A stretch of DNA of 7,278 bases, taken from the NCBI GenBank assembly GCA_946482335.1, contig CAMLRG010000244.1:1-7278 (forward strand), read 5' to 3'. Source of the DNA: an uncultured Duganella sp. (GTDB lineage Bacteria; Pseudomonadota; Gammaproteobacteria; Burkholderiales; Burkholderiaceae). Positions 1 through 5,408 of this stretch are shown piece after piece. The notes under the pieces were generated by a model. That model was not told where the DNA came from and searched no databases. It saw nothing but the letters and a program-made list of their open reading frames with translations. A program made the position numbers and the translations under genes. Position 1 is the stretch's first letter; each line of letters opens with the position of its first letter.

Positions 1-672
1 GGCGTGATGGCCAGCTCGGTGGGCATGGACAAGATCACCACCAAGATCCTGTGGCTGCGCGAAGACCTGCCGACGCCGGAATACGCGGTGCTCGACGCCG
101 ATTCCGACCTGGATGCGGAAGCCGCGCGCCTTGGCCTGCCGCTGATCATGAAACCGCCGCACGAAGGCTCGACCATCGGCATCACCAAGGTGACCGATGC
201 CGCGCAGCTGCGCACCGCGTACGACGCCGCCGCCGCGCTGGATGACAGCGTGCTGGCCGAGGAATTCGTGGAAGGGCGCGAGTTCACCGTCGCGGTGCTG
301 GGCACCGGCAAGAACGCGCGCGCGCTGCCGATCGTGGAAATCGTGGCACCGCAAGGCAATTACGACTACCAGAACAAGTATTTCACCGACGACACCAAGT
401 ATTTCTGCCCGCCGCAGCTGGACCAGGCGATCCAGGATGAAATGCAGCGCCTGGCCGTGGCGGCGTACCGCGCCGTCGGCTGCGAGGGCTGGGGCCGCGT
501 CGACGTGCTGCTGCGCGAAAAGGACCAGAAGCCGTTCCTGCTGGAGGTAAATACATCGCCAGGCATGACCAGCCATTCGCTGGTGCCGATGGCAGCCCGC
601 GCGACCGGCGTGAGCTATGAAGCACTGTGCGTGGAAATCCTGCGCACCGCACGACTGAAACTGAAGAAGTAA
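1..672 (+). CDS. ddlB: D-alanine--D-alanine ligase, 5' end outside window
   Basis: This is the C-terminal part (223 codons plus stop) of the cytoplasmic ATP-grasp enzyme that joins two D-alanines for the peptidoglycan stem peptide. The reading frame is open from the first base, and the first residues (GVMASSVGMDK) match the family interior (GVMASALSMDK in E. coli DdlB), so the GTG at 4 and ATG at 7 are not the start; roughly 90 N-terminal residues lie upstream. Visible landmarks are the flexible nucleotide-binding loop HEGSTIGITK (about bases 160-189), the conserved FYDY-K-type segment YDYQNKYF (361-384), the GWGRVDV strand (490-510), and the Mg-binding and substrate end LLEVNTSPGMTSHSLVPMAA (538-597), including the expected Glu and Asn. 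It is followed after 14 bases by ftsQ, the classic dcw order. Identification as the dcw-linked Ddl is firm; the ddlB name rests on context. Confidence 0.96.
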   Translation, partial: GVMASSVGMDKITTKILWLREDLPTPEYAVLDADSDLDAEAARLGLPLIMKPPHEGSTIGITKVTDAAQLRTAYDAAAALDDSVLAEEFVEGREFTVAVLGTGKNARALPIVEIVAPQGNYDYQNKYFTDDTKYFCPPQLDQAIQDEMQRLAVAAYRAVGCEGWGRVDVLLREKDQKPFLLEVNTSPGMTSHSLVPMAARATGVSYEALCVEILRTARLKLKK

Positions 673-682
673 AAGGGAAGAG
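673..682 (+). promoter_or_regulatory. Ribosome-binding site that decides the ftsQ start
   Basis: The purine run AAGGGAAGAG lies 4 bases before ATG 687, in the 14-base gap after the ddl stop. It supports 687 over the in-frame upstream start at 627, which lies within ddl. Confidence 0.7.
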
Positions 683-686
683 AACC

Positions 687-1451
687 ATGTGGCACGACGT
701 GAAAGCCTTGAATGCATCCGCCAGCGGCCTGGTCGCGCTGTCGGTGCTGGCTTGCGCCGTTGCCGGCGTGTGGTGGCTGGCGAATCGCCCTGTATTCGAT
801 TTGCGCGCCATCCGCGTTGAAACCATGGACAAGTCGGAGTTCAAGCACGTGAACCACCTGACGCTGCGCAACAGCACCCAGGGCCGCATCGCGGGCAACT
901 TCTTCACCGCCAACCTGGAGCAGGTACGCCAGGTGTTCGAGTCGGTGCCGTGGGTGCGCCGCGCCAGCGTGCGGCGCGAATGGCCCGACCAGCTGATCGT
1001 GTCGCTGGAGGAGCACGAAGCGCTGGGCACCTGGGGTGAGGACGGCCGCCTGCTGTCGGTCAAGGGCGACGTGTTCACCACCAACCTGGCGGAGGCGGAA
1101 GAAGACCACGAGCTGCCCGAGTTTTCCGGTCCGGACGGCAGCGAGAAGGAAGTGCTGGCGCGCTACGGCGAATTGAAGCAATGGTTCGCGCCGGCCAGCC
1201 TGGTGCCGAAGGGCGTGGCGCTGTCGGGGCGTTACGCCTGGACGGTCAAACTGGACAACGGCGCCAGCGTGGCGCTGGGACGCGAAGCGACGCACGACAC
1301 GCTGCACCAGCGCGTGCAGCGCCTGGTGCGCATCTGGCCGCAGATTGCCAGCCGCGTGCCGAATATTGAAACGATTGACATGCGCTACCAGAACGGACTG
1401 GCGCTCAGTGCAGCGGGGCTGAAGATCCCGTCGGATACGAAGAAACATTGA
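687..1451 (+). CDS. ftsQ: Cell division protein FtsQ
   Basis: FtsQ is a bitopic inner-membrane protein that links FtsB/FtsL to the early divisome and helps control septal peptidoglycan synthesis. I chose ATG 687 (254 aa) because AAGGGAAGAG (673-682) is a good Shine-Dalgarno just ahead of it and the resulting protein has the right topology; an open frame extends back to 627 inside ddl but adds 20 residues unlike FtsQ. Topology: short cytoplasmic N-terminus, one membrane segment at about residues 13-32, then a POTRA domain (about 37-106, beginning FDLRAIRVE and including the WVRRASVRREWPDQLIVSLEEHEALGTW block) and the FtsQ/DivIB beta domain (about 107-245). The length is a little below E. coli FtsQ (276 aa), mainly at the N-terminus. 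It lies between ddl and ftsA and is surely co-transcribed with them. Confidence 0.95.
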   Translation: MWHDVKALNASASGLVALSVLACAVAGVWWLANRPVFDLRAIRVETMDKSEFKHVNHLTLRNSTQGRIAGNFFTANLEQVRQVFESVPWVRRASVRREWPDQLIVSLEEHEALGTWGEDGRLLSVKGDVFTTNLAEAEEDHELPEFSGPDGSEKEVLARYGELKQWFAPASLVPKGVALSGRYAWTVKLDNGASVALGREATHDTLHQRVQRLVRIWPQIASRVPNIETIDMRYQNGLALSAAGLKIPSDTKKH

Positions 1452-1467
1452 AAGCAGGGCGAAAGAG

Positions 1468-2700
1468 ATGACTAAAGACGCTAAGAACCTGATCGTCGGC
1501 CTCGACATCGGCACCTCCAAAGTGGTGGCCGTGGTGGCCGAAGTGATGGGCGATGGACGCCACGAAGTGATTGGCCTGGGCCAGCACGAGTCCAAAGGCC
1601 TGAAAAAAGGCGTGGTGGTGAACATCGAGGCGACCGTCGAATCGATCCAGCGCGCGCTGGAAGAGGCGGAGCTGATGGCCGACTGCAAGATCCGCAATGT
1701 GTACGCGGGCATCGCGGGCAGCCATATCCGCAGCTTCAATTCCAGCGGCATGGTGGCGATCAAGGACAAGGAAGTCACCGCCACCGACGTGGCGCGCGTG
1801 ATCGAAACGGCCAAGGCAGTCAACATCCCGACCGACCAGCAGCTGCTGCACACGGTGCCGCAGGAATTCATCGTCGACTCGCAGGAAGACGTGCGCGAGC
1901 CGATCGGCATGAGCGGCATCCGCCTGGAAGTGAAGGTGCACATCGTCACGGGCGCGGTGAGCGCGGTGCAGAACATCGTCAAGTGCGTGCGCCGCTGCGG
2001 CCTGGAAGTGTCTGACCTGATCCTGCAGCCGATGGCCTCGGCCGACGCGGTGCTGACGACGGACGAAAAGGAACTGGGCGTGGTGCTGATCGACATCGGC
2101 GGCGGCACCACCGACGTGGCGGTGTTCAGCGACGGTGCGATCCGCCATACGGCCGTGATCCCGATCGCCGGCGACCAGATCACCAACGATATCGCGATGG
2201 CCCTGCGCACGCCGACCGGCGAAGCGGAGGAAATCAAGATCCGCTACGGCGTGGCCAAGCAGGTGCTGGCCGACCCGGGCGAACACCTGGAAGTGCCGGG
2301 CCTGGGCGACCGCGGCCCGCGCAACCTGTCGCGCCAGGCGCTGGCCGCTGTGATCGAGCCGCGCGTGGAGGAACTGTTTGCGATGGTGCACCAGGTGGTG
2401 CGCGAGTCCGGCTACGAGGGCGTGCTCTCGTCGGGCATCGTGCTGACCGGCGGCACCGCGATCATGCCGGGCATGGTGGAGATGGCGGAAGACATCTTCC
2501 TCAAGCCGGCGCGCCTGGGCACCCCGGACTACCGCGGCCAGCTGGCCGACGTGGTGCGCAGCCCGCGCTATGCGACGGTACTTGGATTGTTGTTGGAAGC
2601 GAAAAAGCAGTACCTGCGCGGCCACATTGTGACCCGCCAGGATGGTTCGGTGAAGGCAGTTTGGCAGCGCATGAAGGAATGGTTTTTAGGTAATTTTTAA
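1468..2700 (+). CDS. ftsA: Cell division protein FtsA, actin-like membrane tether
   Basis: FtsA is an actin-fold ATP-binding protein that anchors FtsZ filaments to the inner membrane and recruits later divisome proteins. The 410 aa length fits the family (E. coli 420). Landmarks: phosphate-1 loop DIGTSK at residues 13-18; the FtsA-specific 1C subdomain replacing actin 1B at about 85-165; phosphate-2 motif DIGGGTTD at 209-216; adenosine motif GIVLTGGTA at 323-331; and a C-terminal amphipathic helix (SVKAVWQRMKEWFLGNF), the membrane-targeting sequence, separated from the core by a short linker. ATG 1468 follows the ftsQ stop by 16 bases, with a modest purine-rich site (GGGCGAAAGAG) in the gap. 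The immediate upstream partner is ftsQ and the downstream one ftsZ, after a longer gap than elsewhere in the run. Confidence 0.98.
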   Translation: MTKDAKNLIVGLDIGTSKVVAVVAEVMGDGRHEVIGLGQHESKGLKKGVVVNIEATVESIQRALEEAELMADCKIRNVYAGIAGSHIRSFNSSGMVAIKDKEVTATDVARVIETAKAVNIPTDQQLLHTVPQEFIVDSQEDVREPIGMSGIRLEVKVHIVTGAVSAVQNIVKCVRRCGLEVSDLILQPMASADAVLTTDEKELGVVLIDIGGGTTDVAVFSDGAIRHTAVIPIAGDQITNDIAMALRTPTGEAEEIKIRYGVAKQVLADPGEHLEVPGLGDRGPRNLSRQALAAVIEPRVEELFAMVHQVVRESGYEGVLSSGIVLTGGTAIMPGMVEMAEDIFLKPARLGTPDYRGQLADVVRSPRYATVLGLLLEAKKQYLRGHIVTRQDGSVKAVWQRMKEWFLGNF

Positions 2701-2789
2701 ATTGAAAAACACTGCAGTTTTCAATCTCCAGTTCTCCTACCCATATGAGGCCTGGCGCTTGAAAACCGCATTCTAGATAGGAGTACATC
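2701..2789 (+). promoter_or_regulatory. Structured ftsA-ftsZ intergenic leader
   Basis: This 89-base gap is AT-richer than its surroundings. It opens, directly after the ftsA stop, with a perfect 8-bp dyad, ATTGAAAA (2701-2708) and TTTTCAAT (2718-2725). The right part of that dyad belongs also to a longer pairing, TGCAGTTTTCAA (2713-2724) with TTGAAAACCGCA (2759-2770), 11 of 12 bases complementary. Between them CTCCTA (2734-2739) is complementary to TAGGAG (2778-2783), the ftsZ Shine-Dalgarno. Weak promoter-like hexamers occur (TTGAAA at 2702, TATGAG at 2744) but none is convincing. The pairings are seen in the sequence; regulation of ftsZ translation is inferred. Confidence 0.45.
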
Positions 2790-4010
2790 ATGGAGTTTGA
2801 TATGGTTGATAACGCAACACTGGGAACGGTCATCAAGGTCGTCGGCGTTGGCGGTGCTGGCGGCAATGCGGTCCAGCACATGATCAACAAGGGCGTGAGC
2901 GGCGTGGAATTCATCGCCGCCAACACCGACGCGCAGGCGCTGGCCACGTCCAAGGCACACAACATCATCCAGATCGGCGCGACCGGCCTGGGCGCAGGCA
3001 TGAAGCCTGACGTCGGCCGTGCGCTGGCAGAAGAATCCCGCAGCCGCATCGAAGATGCGCTGCGCGGCGCGCACATGGTATTCATCGCAGCCGGCATGGG
3101 CGGCGGCACCGGTACCGGCGCAGCGCCGATCGTGGCGGAGATCGCCAAGCAGCAGGGCGCGCTGACCGTGGCGGTGGTGTCCAAGCCGTTCTCGCACGAA
3201 GGCCAGAAATGCCTGGACATCGCCGAGGCCGGCCTGGAGCAGCTGTCGCAGAACGTCGACTCGCTGATCGTGATCTGCAACGAGAAGCTGGAAGAGATCT
3301 ACGAAGACGAGTCCCTGATCGAATGGCTGCAGCACGCCGACGATGTGCTGAACAACGCCGTTGCCGGTATCGCCGAGATCATCAACGTGCCGGGCCACAT
3401 CAACGTCGACTTCAACGACGTCAAGACCATCATGGGCGAGCAGGGCAAGGCGATGATGGGTACCGCCACCGCTTCCGGCGTGGACCGCGCCCGCGTGGCC
3501 GCCGAGCAGGCTGTCGCATCCCCGCTGCTGGAGGGCATCGACCTGTCCGGCGCGCGCGGCGTGCTGGTGAACGTGACCGCATCGCGCGGCCTGAAAGGTA
3601 AGGAAGTGCGTGAAGTGATGGCGGCCGTACGCGCCTTCGCCGCACCGGACGCGTCGATCGCCCAGGGCATCGCCTATAACGACGAGATGGGCGACGAAAT
3701 CCGCGTGACCGTGGTGGCCACCGGCCTGGGCAAGGCCAAGAAGCACGTGCAACTGGTACCGCAGCAGCAACTGCGCACCGGCACCCATGGCGGCAGCCCG
3801 CTGAACGTCAACGGCGCACTGGGCGGCGGCGCTGCGACCAATGCCGTGGGCGGCTTCGGTTCCGCAGGTTTCTCCGGCGTATCGGCCGACGTGCAGAAGC
3901 AGCCAGCCGTGTGGCGCCGCGAATCGGCCACCGAGCAGGTGAATGCACTGGCCAAGTCGGGCATGGAAACCTACGACATCCCGGCCTTCCTGCGCAAGCA
4001 GGCTGACTAA
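2790..4010 (+). CDS. ftsZ: Cell division protein FtsZ, tubulin-like GTPase
   Basis: FtsZ polymerises with GTP into the cytokinetic Z ring at midcell. The 406 aa protein has the Rossmann start VVGVGGAGGNAVQHM (residues 17-31), the tubulin signature GGGTGTG at 104-110, and the T7 loop NVDFNDV at 205-211, whose N205, D207 and D210 correspond to E. coli N207, D209 and D212 that complete GTP hydrolysis across the interface. A C-terminal globular domain runs to about 320, then a Gly/Ala-rich linker (about 325-390, with PAVWRRE), then the conserved tail YDIPAFLRKQAD (395-406) that binds FtsA and ZipA. ATG 2790 has TAGGAG (2778-2783) at good spacing. A second Met at residue 5 is possible but further from the site. 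The divergent central stretch (EEIYEDES...EWLQHADDVLNNAV) is, from memory, of Oxalobacteraceae type. Confidence 0.98.
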   Translation: MEFDMVDNATLGTVIKVVGVGGAGGNAVQHMINKGVSGVEFIAANTDAQALATSKAHNIIQIGATGLGAGMKPDVGRALAEESRSRIEDALRGAHMVFIAAGMGGGTGTGAAPIVAEIAKQQGALTVAVVSKPFSHEGQKCLDIAEAGLEQLSQNVDSLIVICNEKLEEIYEDESLIEWLQHADDVLNNAVAGIAEIINVPGHINVDFNDVKTIMGEQGKAMMGTATASGVDRARVAAEQAVASPLLEGIDLSGARGVLVNVTASRGLKGKEVREVMAAVRAFAAPDASIAQGIAYNDEMGDEIRVTVVATGLGKAKKHVQLVPQQQLRTGTHGGSPLNVNGALGGGAATNAVGGFGSAGFSGVSADVQKQPAVWRRESATEQVNALAKSGMETYDIPAFLRKQAD

Positions 4011-4020
4011 ATACGGTCGG

Positions 4021-4052
4021 CCGCGCCGCCGGATACGCGTCCGGCGGCGCGG
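4021..4052. repeat. Strong GC hairpin after ftsZ, no T tract
   Basis: CCGCGCCGCCGGA (4021-4033) and TCCGGCGGCGCGG (4040-4052) form a perfect 13-bp stem around a 6-base loop, starting 10 bases after the ftsZ stop. It is followed by AGTTATAC rather than a T run, so it is not an intrinsic terminator by itself. A role as an mRNA 3'-end stabiliser or pause site is inference. Confidence 0.7.
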
Positions 4053-4077
4053 AGTTATACTAGACATTCAGGGCAAC

Positions 4078-4104
4078 CCGCGCACTGGCGCGGTTTTTTA
4101 TTTT
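4078..4104 (+). terminator. Intrinsic terminator of the ftsZ transcript
   Basis: CCGCGC (4078-4083), a four-base ACTG loop and GCGCGG (4088-4093) make a compact stem followed at once by TTTTTTATTTT (4094-4104). This is the standard rho-independent shape in the + direction and lies 68 bases after the ftsZ stop. It would end the ddl-ftsQ-ftsA-ftsZ transcript and partly insulate the peroxiredoxin gene. The left arm can also pair with GCGCGG (4047-4052) of the preceding hairpin, a possible antiterminator pairing. Confidence 0.82.
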
Positions 4105-4105
4105 C

Positions 4106-4209
4106 GAGAACCGGTAGACCCGTACCTGACCCGCGGGGTCAGGTACGATCCGCGGCAGCCGCGTACCAGTGCCTGACCCTGCGGGTCAGGCACTGTGATA
4201 CCGGTTCTC
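4106..4209. repeat. REP/BIME-like nested palindrome element
   Basis: A 104-base block is bounded by an exact 11-base inverted repeat, GAGAACCGGTA (4106-4116) and TACCGGTTCTC (4199-4209). Inside are two near-perfect palindromes. The first has arms CGTACCTGACCC (4121-4132) and GGGTCAGGTACG (4136-4147) around GCG; the second has arms CAGTGCCTGACCC (4167-4179) and GGGTCAGGCACTG (4183-4195) around TGC. They share CCTGACCC-N3-GGGTCAGG. Between them CGCGG (4151-4155) and CCGCG (4159-4163) form a small third dyad. No ORF is plausible here. The arrangement resembles paired REP units; mobility by a REP-associated transposase is inferred, and no such gene is in the window. Confidence 0.75.
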
Positions 4210-4217
4210 TCCAAACA

Positions 4218-4222
4218 GGAGA
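4218..4222 (+). promoter_or_regulatory. Peroxiredoxin RBS with adjacent complementary TCTCC
   Basis: GGAGA (4218-4222) is the Shine-Dalgarno for ATG 4229. TCTCC (4208-4212) lies five bases upstream and is fully complementary, so a small hairpin could hide the site. The first two bases of TCTCC also belong to the outer arm (4199-4209) of the palindrome element, so the two foldings compete. Confidence 0.55.
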
Positions 4223-4228
4223 AAAAGA

Positions 4229-4732
4229 ATGACCATCAAAGTAGGCGACAAACTGCCGGAAGGCCAACTGTCCGAATTCATCGAGACCGAAACCGAAGGC
4301 TGCACCCTCGGCCCCAACACTTTCAACGTGCAAGACCTCGTCAAAGGCAAGAAAATCGCCATCTTCGGCCTGCCGGGCGCCTACACCCCGACCTGCTCCG
4401 CACAGCACGTGCCGGGCTACGTCAAGCACGCCGCCGACCTGAAGGGCAAGGGCGTCGATGAAATCTGGTGCATCTCCGTGAACGACGCCTTCGTGATGGG
4501 CGCCTGGGGCCGCGACCAGAAAGCCACCGGCACCATCCGCATGATGGCCGACGGCAACGCCGCCTACTCCAAGGCCCTGGGCCTGGACGCCGACTTCTCC
4601 AAGTACGGCATGGGCACCCGCTCCCAGCGTTACTCGATGCTGGTGGAAGACGGCGTGGTCAAGCAGCTCAACGTCGAGCAGGGCGGCAAGTTCGAAGTGT
4701 CGAACGCCGAAACCATGCTGGGCCAGCTGTAA
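4229..4732 (+). CDS. Prx5/PrxII-type peroxiredoxin
   Basis: This is a 167 aa cytosolic thiol peroxidase of the Prx5 (type II, redoxin) subfamily, which reduces hydrogen peroxide and alkyl hydroperoxides, usually with glutathione/glutaredoxin or thioredoxin as the reductant. The active-site block GLPGAYTPTCS (residues 47-57) gives the peroxidatic Cys56, with Pro49 and Thr53 in the expected places. The next conserved block, GVDEIWCISVNDAFVMGAW (75-93), is typical of the subfamily and carries Cys81; TRSQRYSML holds the active-site Arg at about 131. There is no C-terminal resolving Cys like that of human PRDX5 and no fused glutaredoxin domain, so it probably works as a one-Cys or glutaredoxin-linked enzyme. 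The ATG has GGAGA at good spacing. It sits alone between the ftsZ terminator and its own terminator, facing the SET gene. Confidence 0.95.
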   Translation: MTIKVGDKLPEGQLSEFIETETEGCTLGPNTFNVQDLVKGKKIAIFGLPGAYTPTCSAQHVPGYVKHAADLKGKGVDEIWCISVNDAFVMGAWGRDQKATGTIRMMADGNAAYSKALGLDADFSKYGMGTRSQRYSMLVEDGVVKQLNVEQGGKFEVSNAETMLGQL

Positions 4733-4739
4733 GCGCAGC

Positions 4740-5273
4740 TTACTCCGCGGTAGACGGCGCTTCGGCGCCGTTTTTCGTTTTGGCCCGCGGCTTGCGCTTC
4801 TTCGGCGCCAGCATGACGCCGGTGCACGAAGGCGCCCCGCAATAGCAGGCGAACTGCTTCTTCACCTTGGCCGTATGGCGCGCCTCGTAGATCAAGCCAT
4901 AGTTGTAGTTCAGCTCTTCGCCCGCAGCGATGTCGCGCAAGGAGCAGATATAGACGCGGCTTTCGTCGTCCTCCTCCGCCTCGCAGTTGGGCTCGCAGGA
5001 GTGGTTGATGAAGCGCGCCTCGTTGCCGCCCGAGCCGCCATCGATCAGCAGGCCGTTATTCAGGCTGAAGAAGAAGGTATGCCCGATCGGCCCGCCTTTC
5101 TCCTCCGTGCGGCGGCAGCATTCGTCCCAGTCGACGATCTCGCCGGTGTATTCGATGATACGGGTGCCGGCGGGAATCAGGCGGCGCGCAAAAACGCCGC
5201 GGCCGTGCACGGGCGATTCGTGTACTTCATAGAGCGGCTCGACGTCGTCGACCAGTAAGGCTTGCGTGTTCAT
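4740..5273 (-). CDS. SET-domain protein-lysine methyltransferase
   Basis: A 177 aa single-domain SET protein, which would move a methyl group from S-adenosylmethionine to a lysine; the target is unknown. Motifs run in SET order: HGRGVFA (23-29, SAM-binding), EYTGE (41-45), then ARFINHSCEPNC (86-97, the NHSC pseudoknot strand), GEELNYNYG (118-126) and a post-SET cysteine cluster CYCGAPSCTG (143-152) that with Cys93 can bind one zinc. The usual tyrosines of ELxYDY are present (Y123, Y125), but the acidic residue between them is Asn124. There is no signal peptide; the C-terminal 20 residues are Lys-rich then low complexity. It converges on the peroxiredoxin gene with a 7-base gap and diverges from the transporter gene. 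Known bacterial SET enzymes include Chlamydia NUE and Legionella LegAS4/RomA; whether this one acts on a host or a bacterial protein cannot be told. Confidence 0.92.
   Translation of the reverse strand: MNTQALLVDDVEPLYEVHESPVHGRGVFARRLIPAGTRIIEYTGEIVDWDECCRRTEEKGGPIGHTFFFSLNNGLLIDGGSGGNEARFINHSCEPNCEAEEDDESRVYICSLRDIAAGEELNYNYGLIYEARHTAKVKKQFACYCGAPSCTGVMLAPKKRKPRAKTKNGAEAPSTAE
4754..4780 (+). terminator. Peroxiredoxin terminator, inside the SET coding end
   Basis: ACGGCGC (4754-4760), a TTCG tetraloop and GCGCCGT (4765-4771) form a perfect 7-bp stem followed by a T-rich tail (TTTTTCGTTT, 4771-4780). It lies 21 bases after the peroxiredoxin stop and is oriented for the + strand. The same bases encode the last residues of the SET protein on the minus strand, where the stem has no downstream T run, so it should not stop SET transcription. 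Confidence 0.82.
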
Positions 5274-5279
5274 TTCATC

Positions 5280-5285
5280 ATCATA
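5280..5285 (-). promoter_or_regulatory. Possible -10 box of the SET gene
   Basis: On the minus strand TATGAT (5285 down to 5280) matches TATAAT at five of six positions and ends six bases before the SET ATG. No good -35 is visible, and no clear Shine-Dalgarno precedes the ATG, so a leaderless or nearly leaderless message is possible. Confidence 0.3.
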
Positions 5286-5321
5286 ACCCGCCCCGAAGTT
5301 GTTCGCGATGCCTTTCCGGAA

Positions 5322-5338
5322 CCGCGCCCGCAGCGCGG
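5322..5338. repeat. Small dyad in the divergent SET/transporter region
   Basis: CCGCGC (5322-5327) and GCGCGG (5333-5338) are complementary around a five-base spacer, midway in the 135-base region between the two divergent genes. It could be an operator or chance in GC-rich sequence; nothing here identifies a regulator. Confidence 0.3.
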
Positions 5339-5370
5339 AGCCGCCCTCAGCAGCAAACCGCTTCTTTCAG

Positions 5371-5376
5371 TACAAT
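5371..5376 (+). promoter_or_regulatory. Possible -10 box of the transporter gene
   Basis: TACAAT (5 of 6 to TATAAT) lies 32 bases before the GTG at 5409, which leaves a short leader of about 25 bases. No recognisable -35 hexamer is found 16-18 bases upstream. Confidence 0.35.
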
Positions 5377-5408
5377 GGACGACCCGATAACGGATTTGGG
5401 CCGCCATC

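Noticed and set aside
4..9. GTG/ATG at 4 and 7 as the start of Ddl
   Set aside because: The residues there match the interior of Ddl and about 90 N-terminal residues would be missing; the gene simply runs off the window.
627..686. Upstream start for ftsQ at 627
   Set aside because: It adds 20 polar residues encoded inside ddl, without a ribosome site; ATG 687 has a good site and gives normal FtsQ topology.
615..2237. Long minus-strand open frame of 540 codons opposite ftsQ and ftsA
   Set aside because: It is antisense to two certain genes, its translation is Arg/His/Ser-rich with no known motif, and such frames are common opposite GC-rich genes with strong third-position bias.
2721..4067. 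Minus-strand open frame of 448 codons opposite ftsZ
   Set aside because: It is a shadow of ftsZ codon structure; the His/Ala/Gly/Arg-rich translation has no domain pattern and no ribosome site.
4106..4209. CRISPR array or tRNA in the palindromic gap
   Set aside because: There are only two palindromes with a 19-base separation, no repeated direct unit with spacers, and no cloverleaf or tRNA consensus arms.
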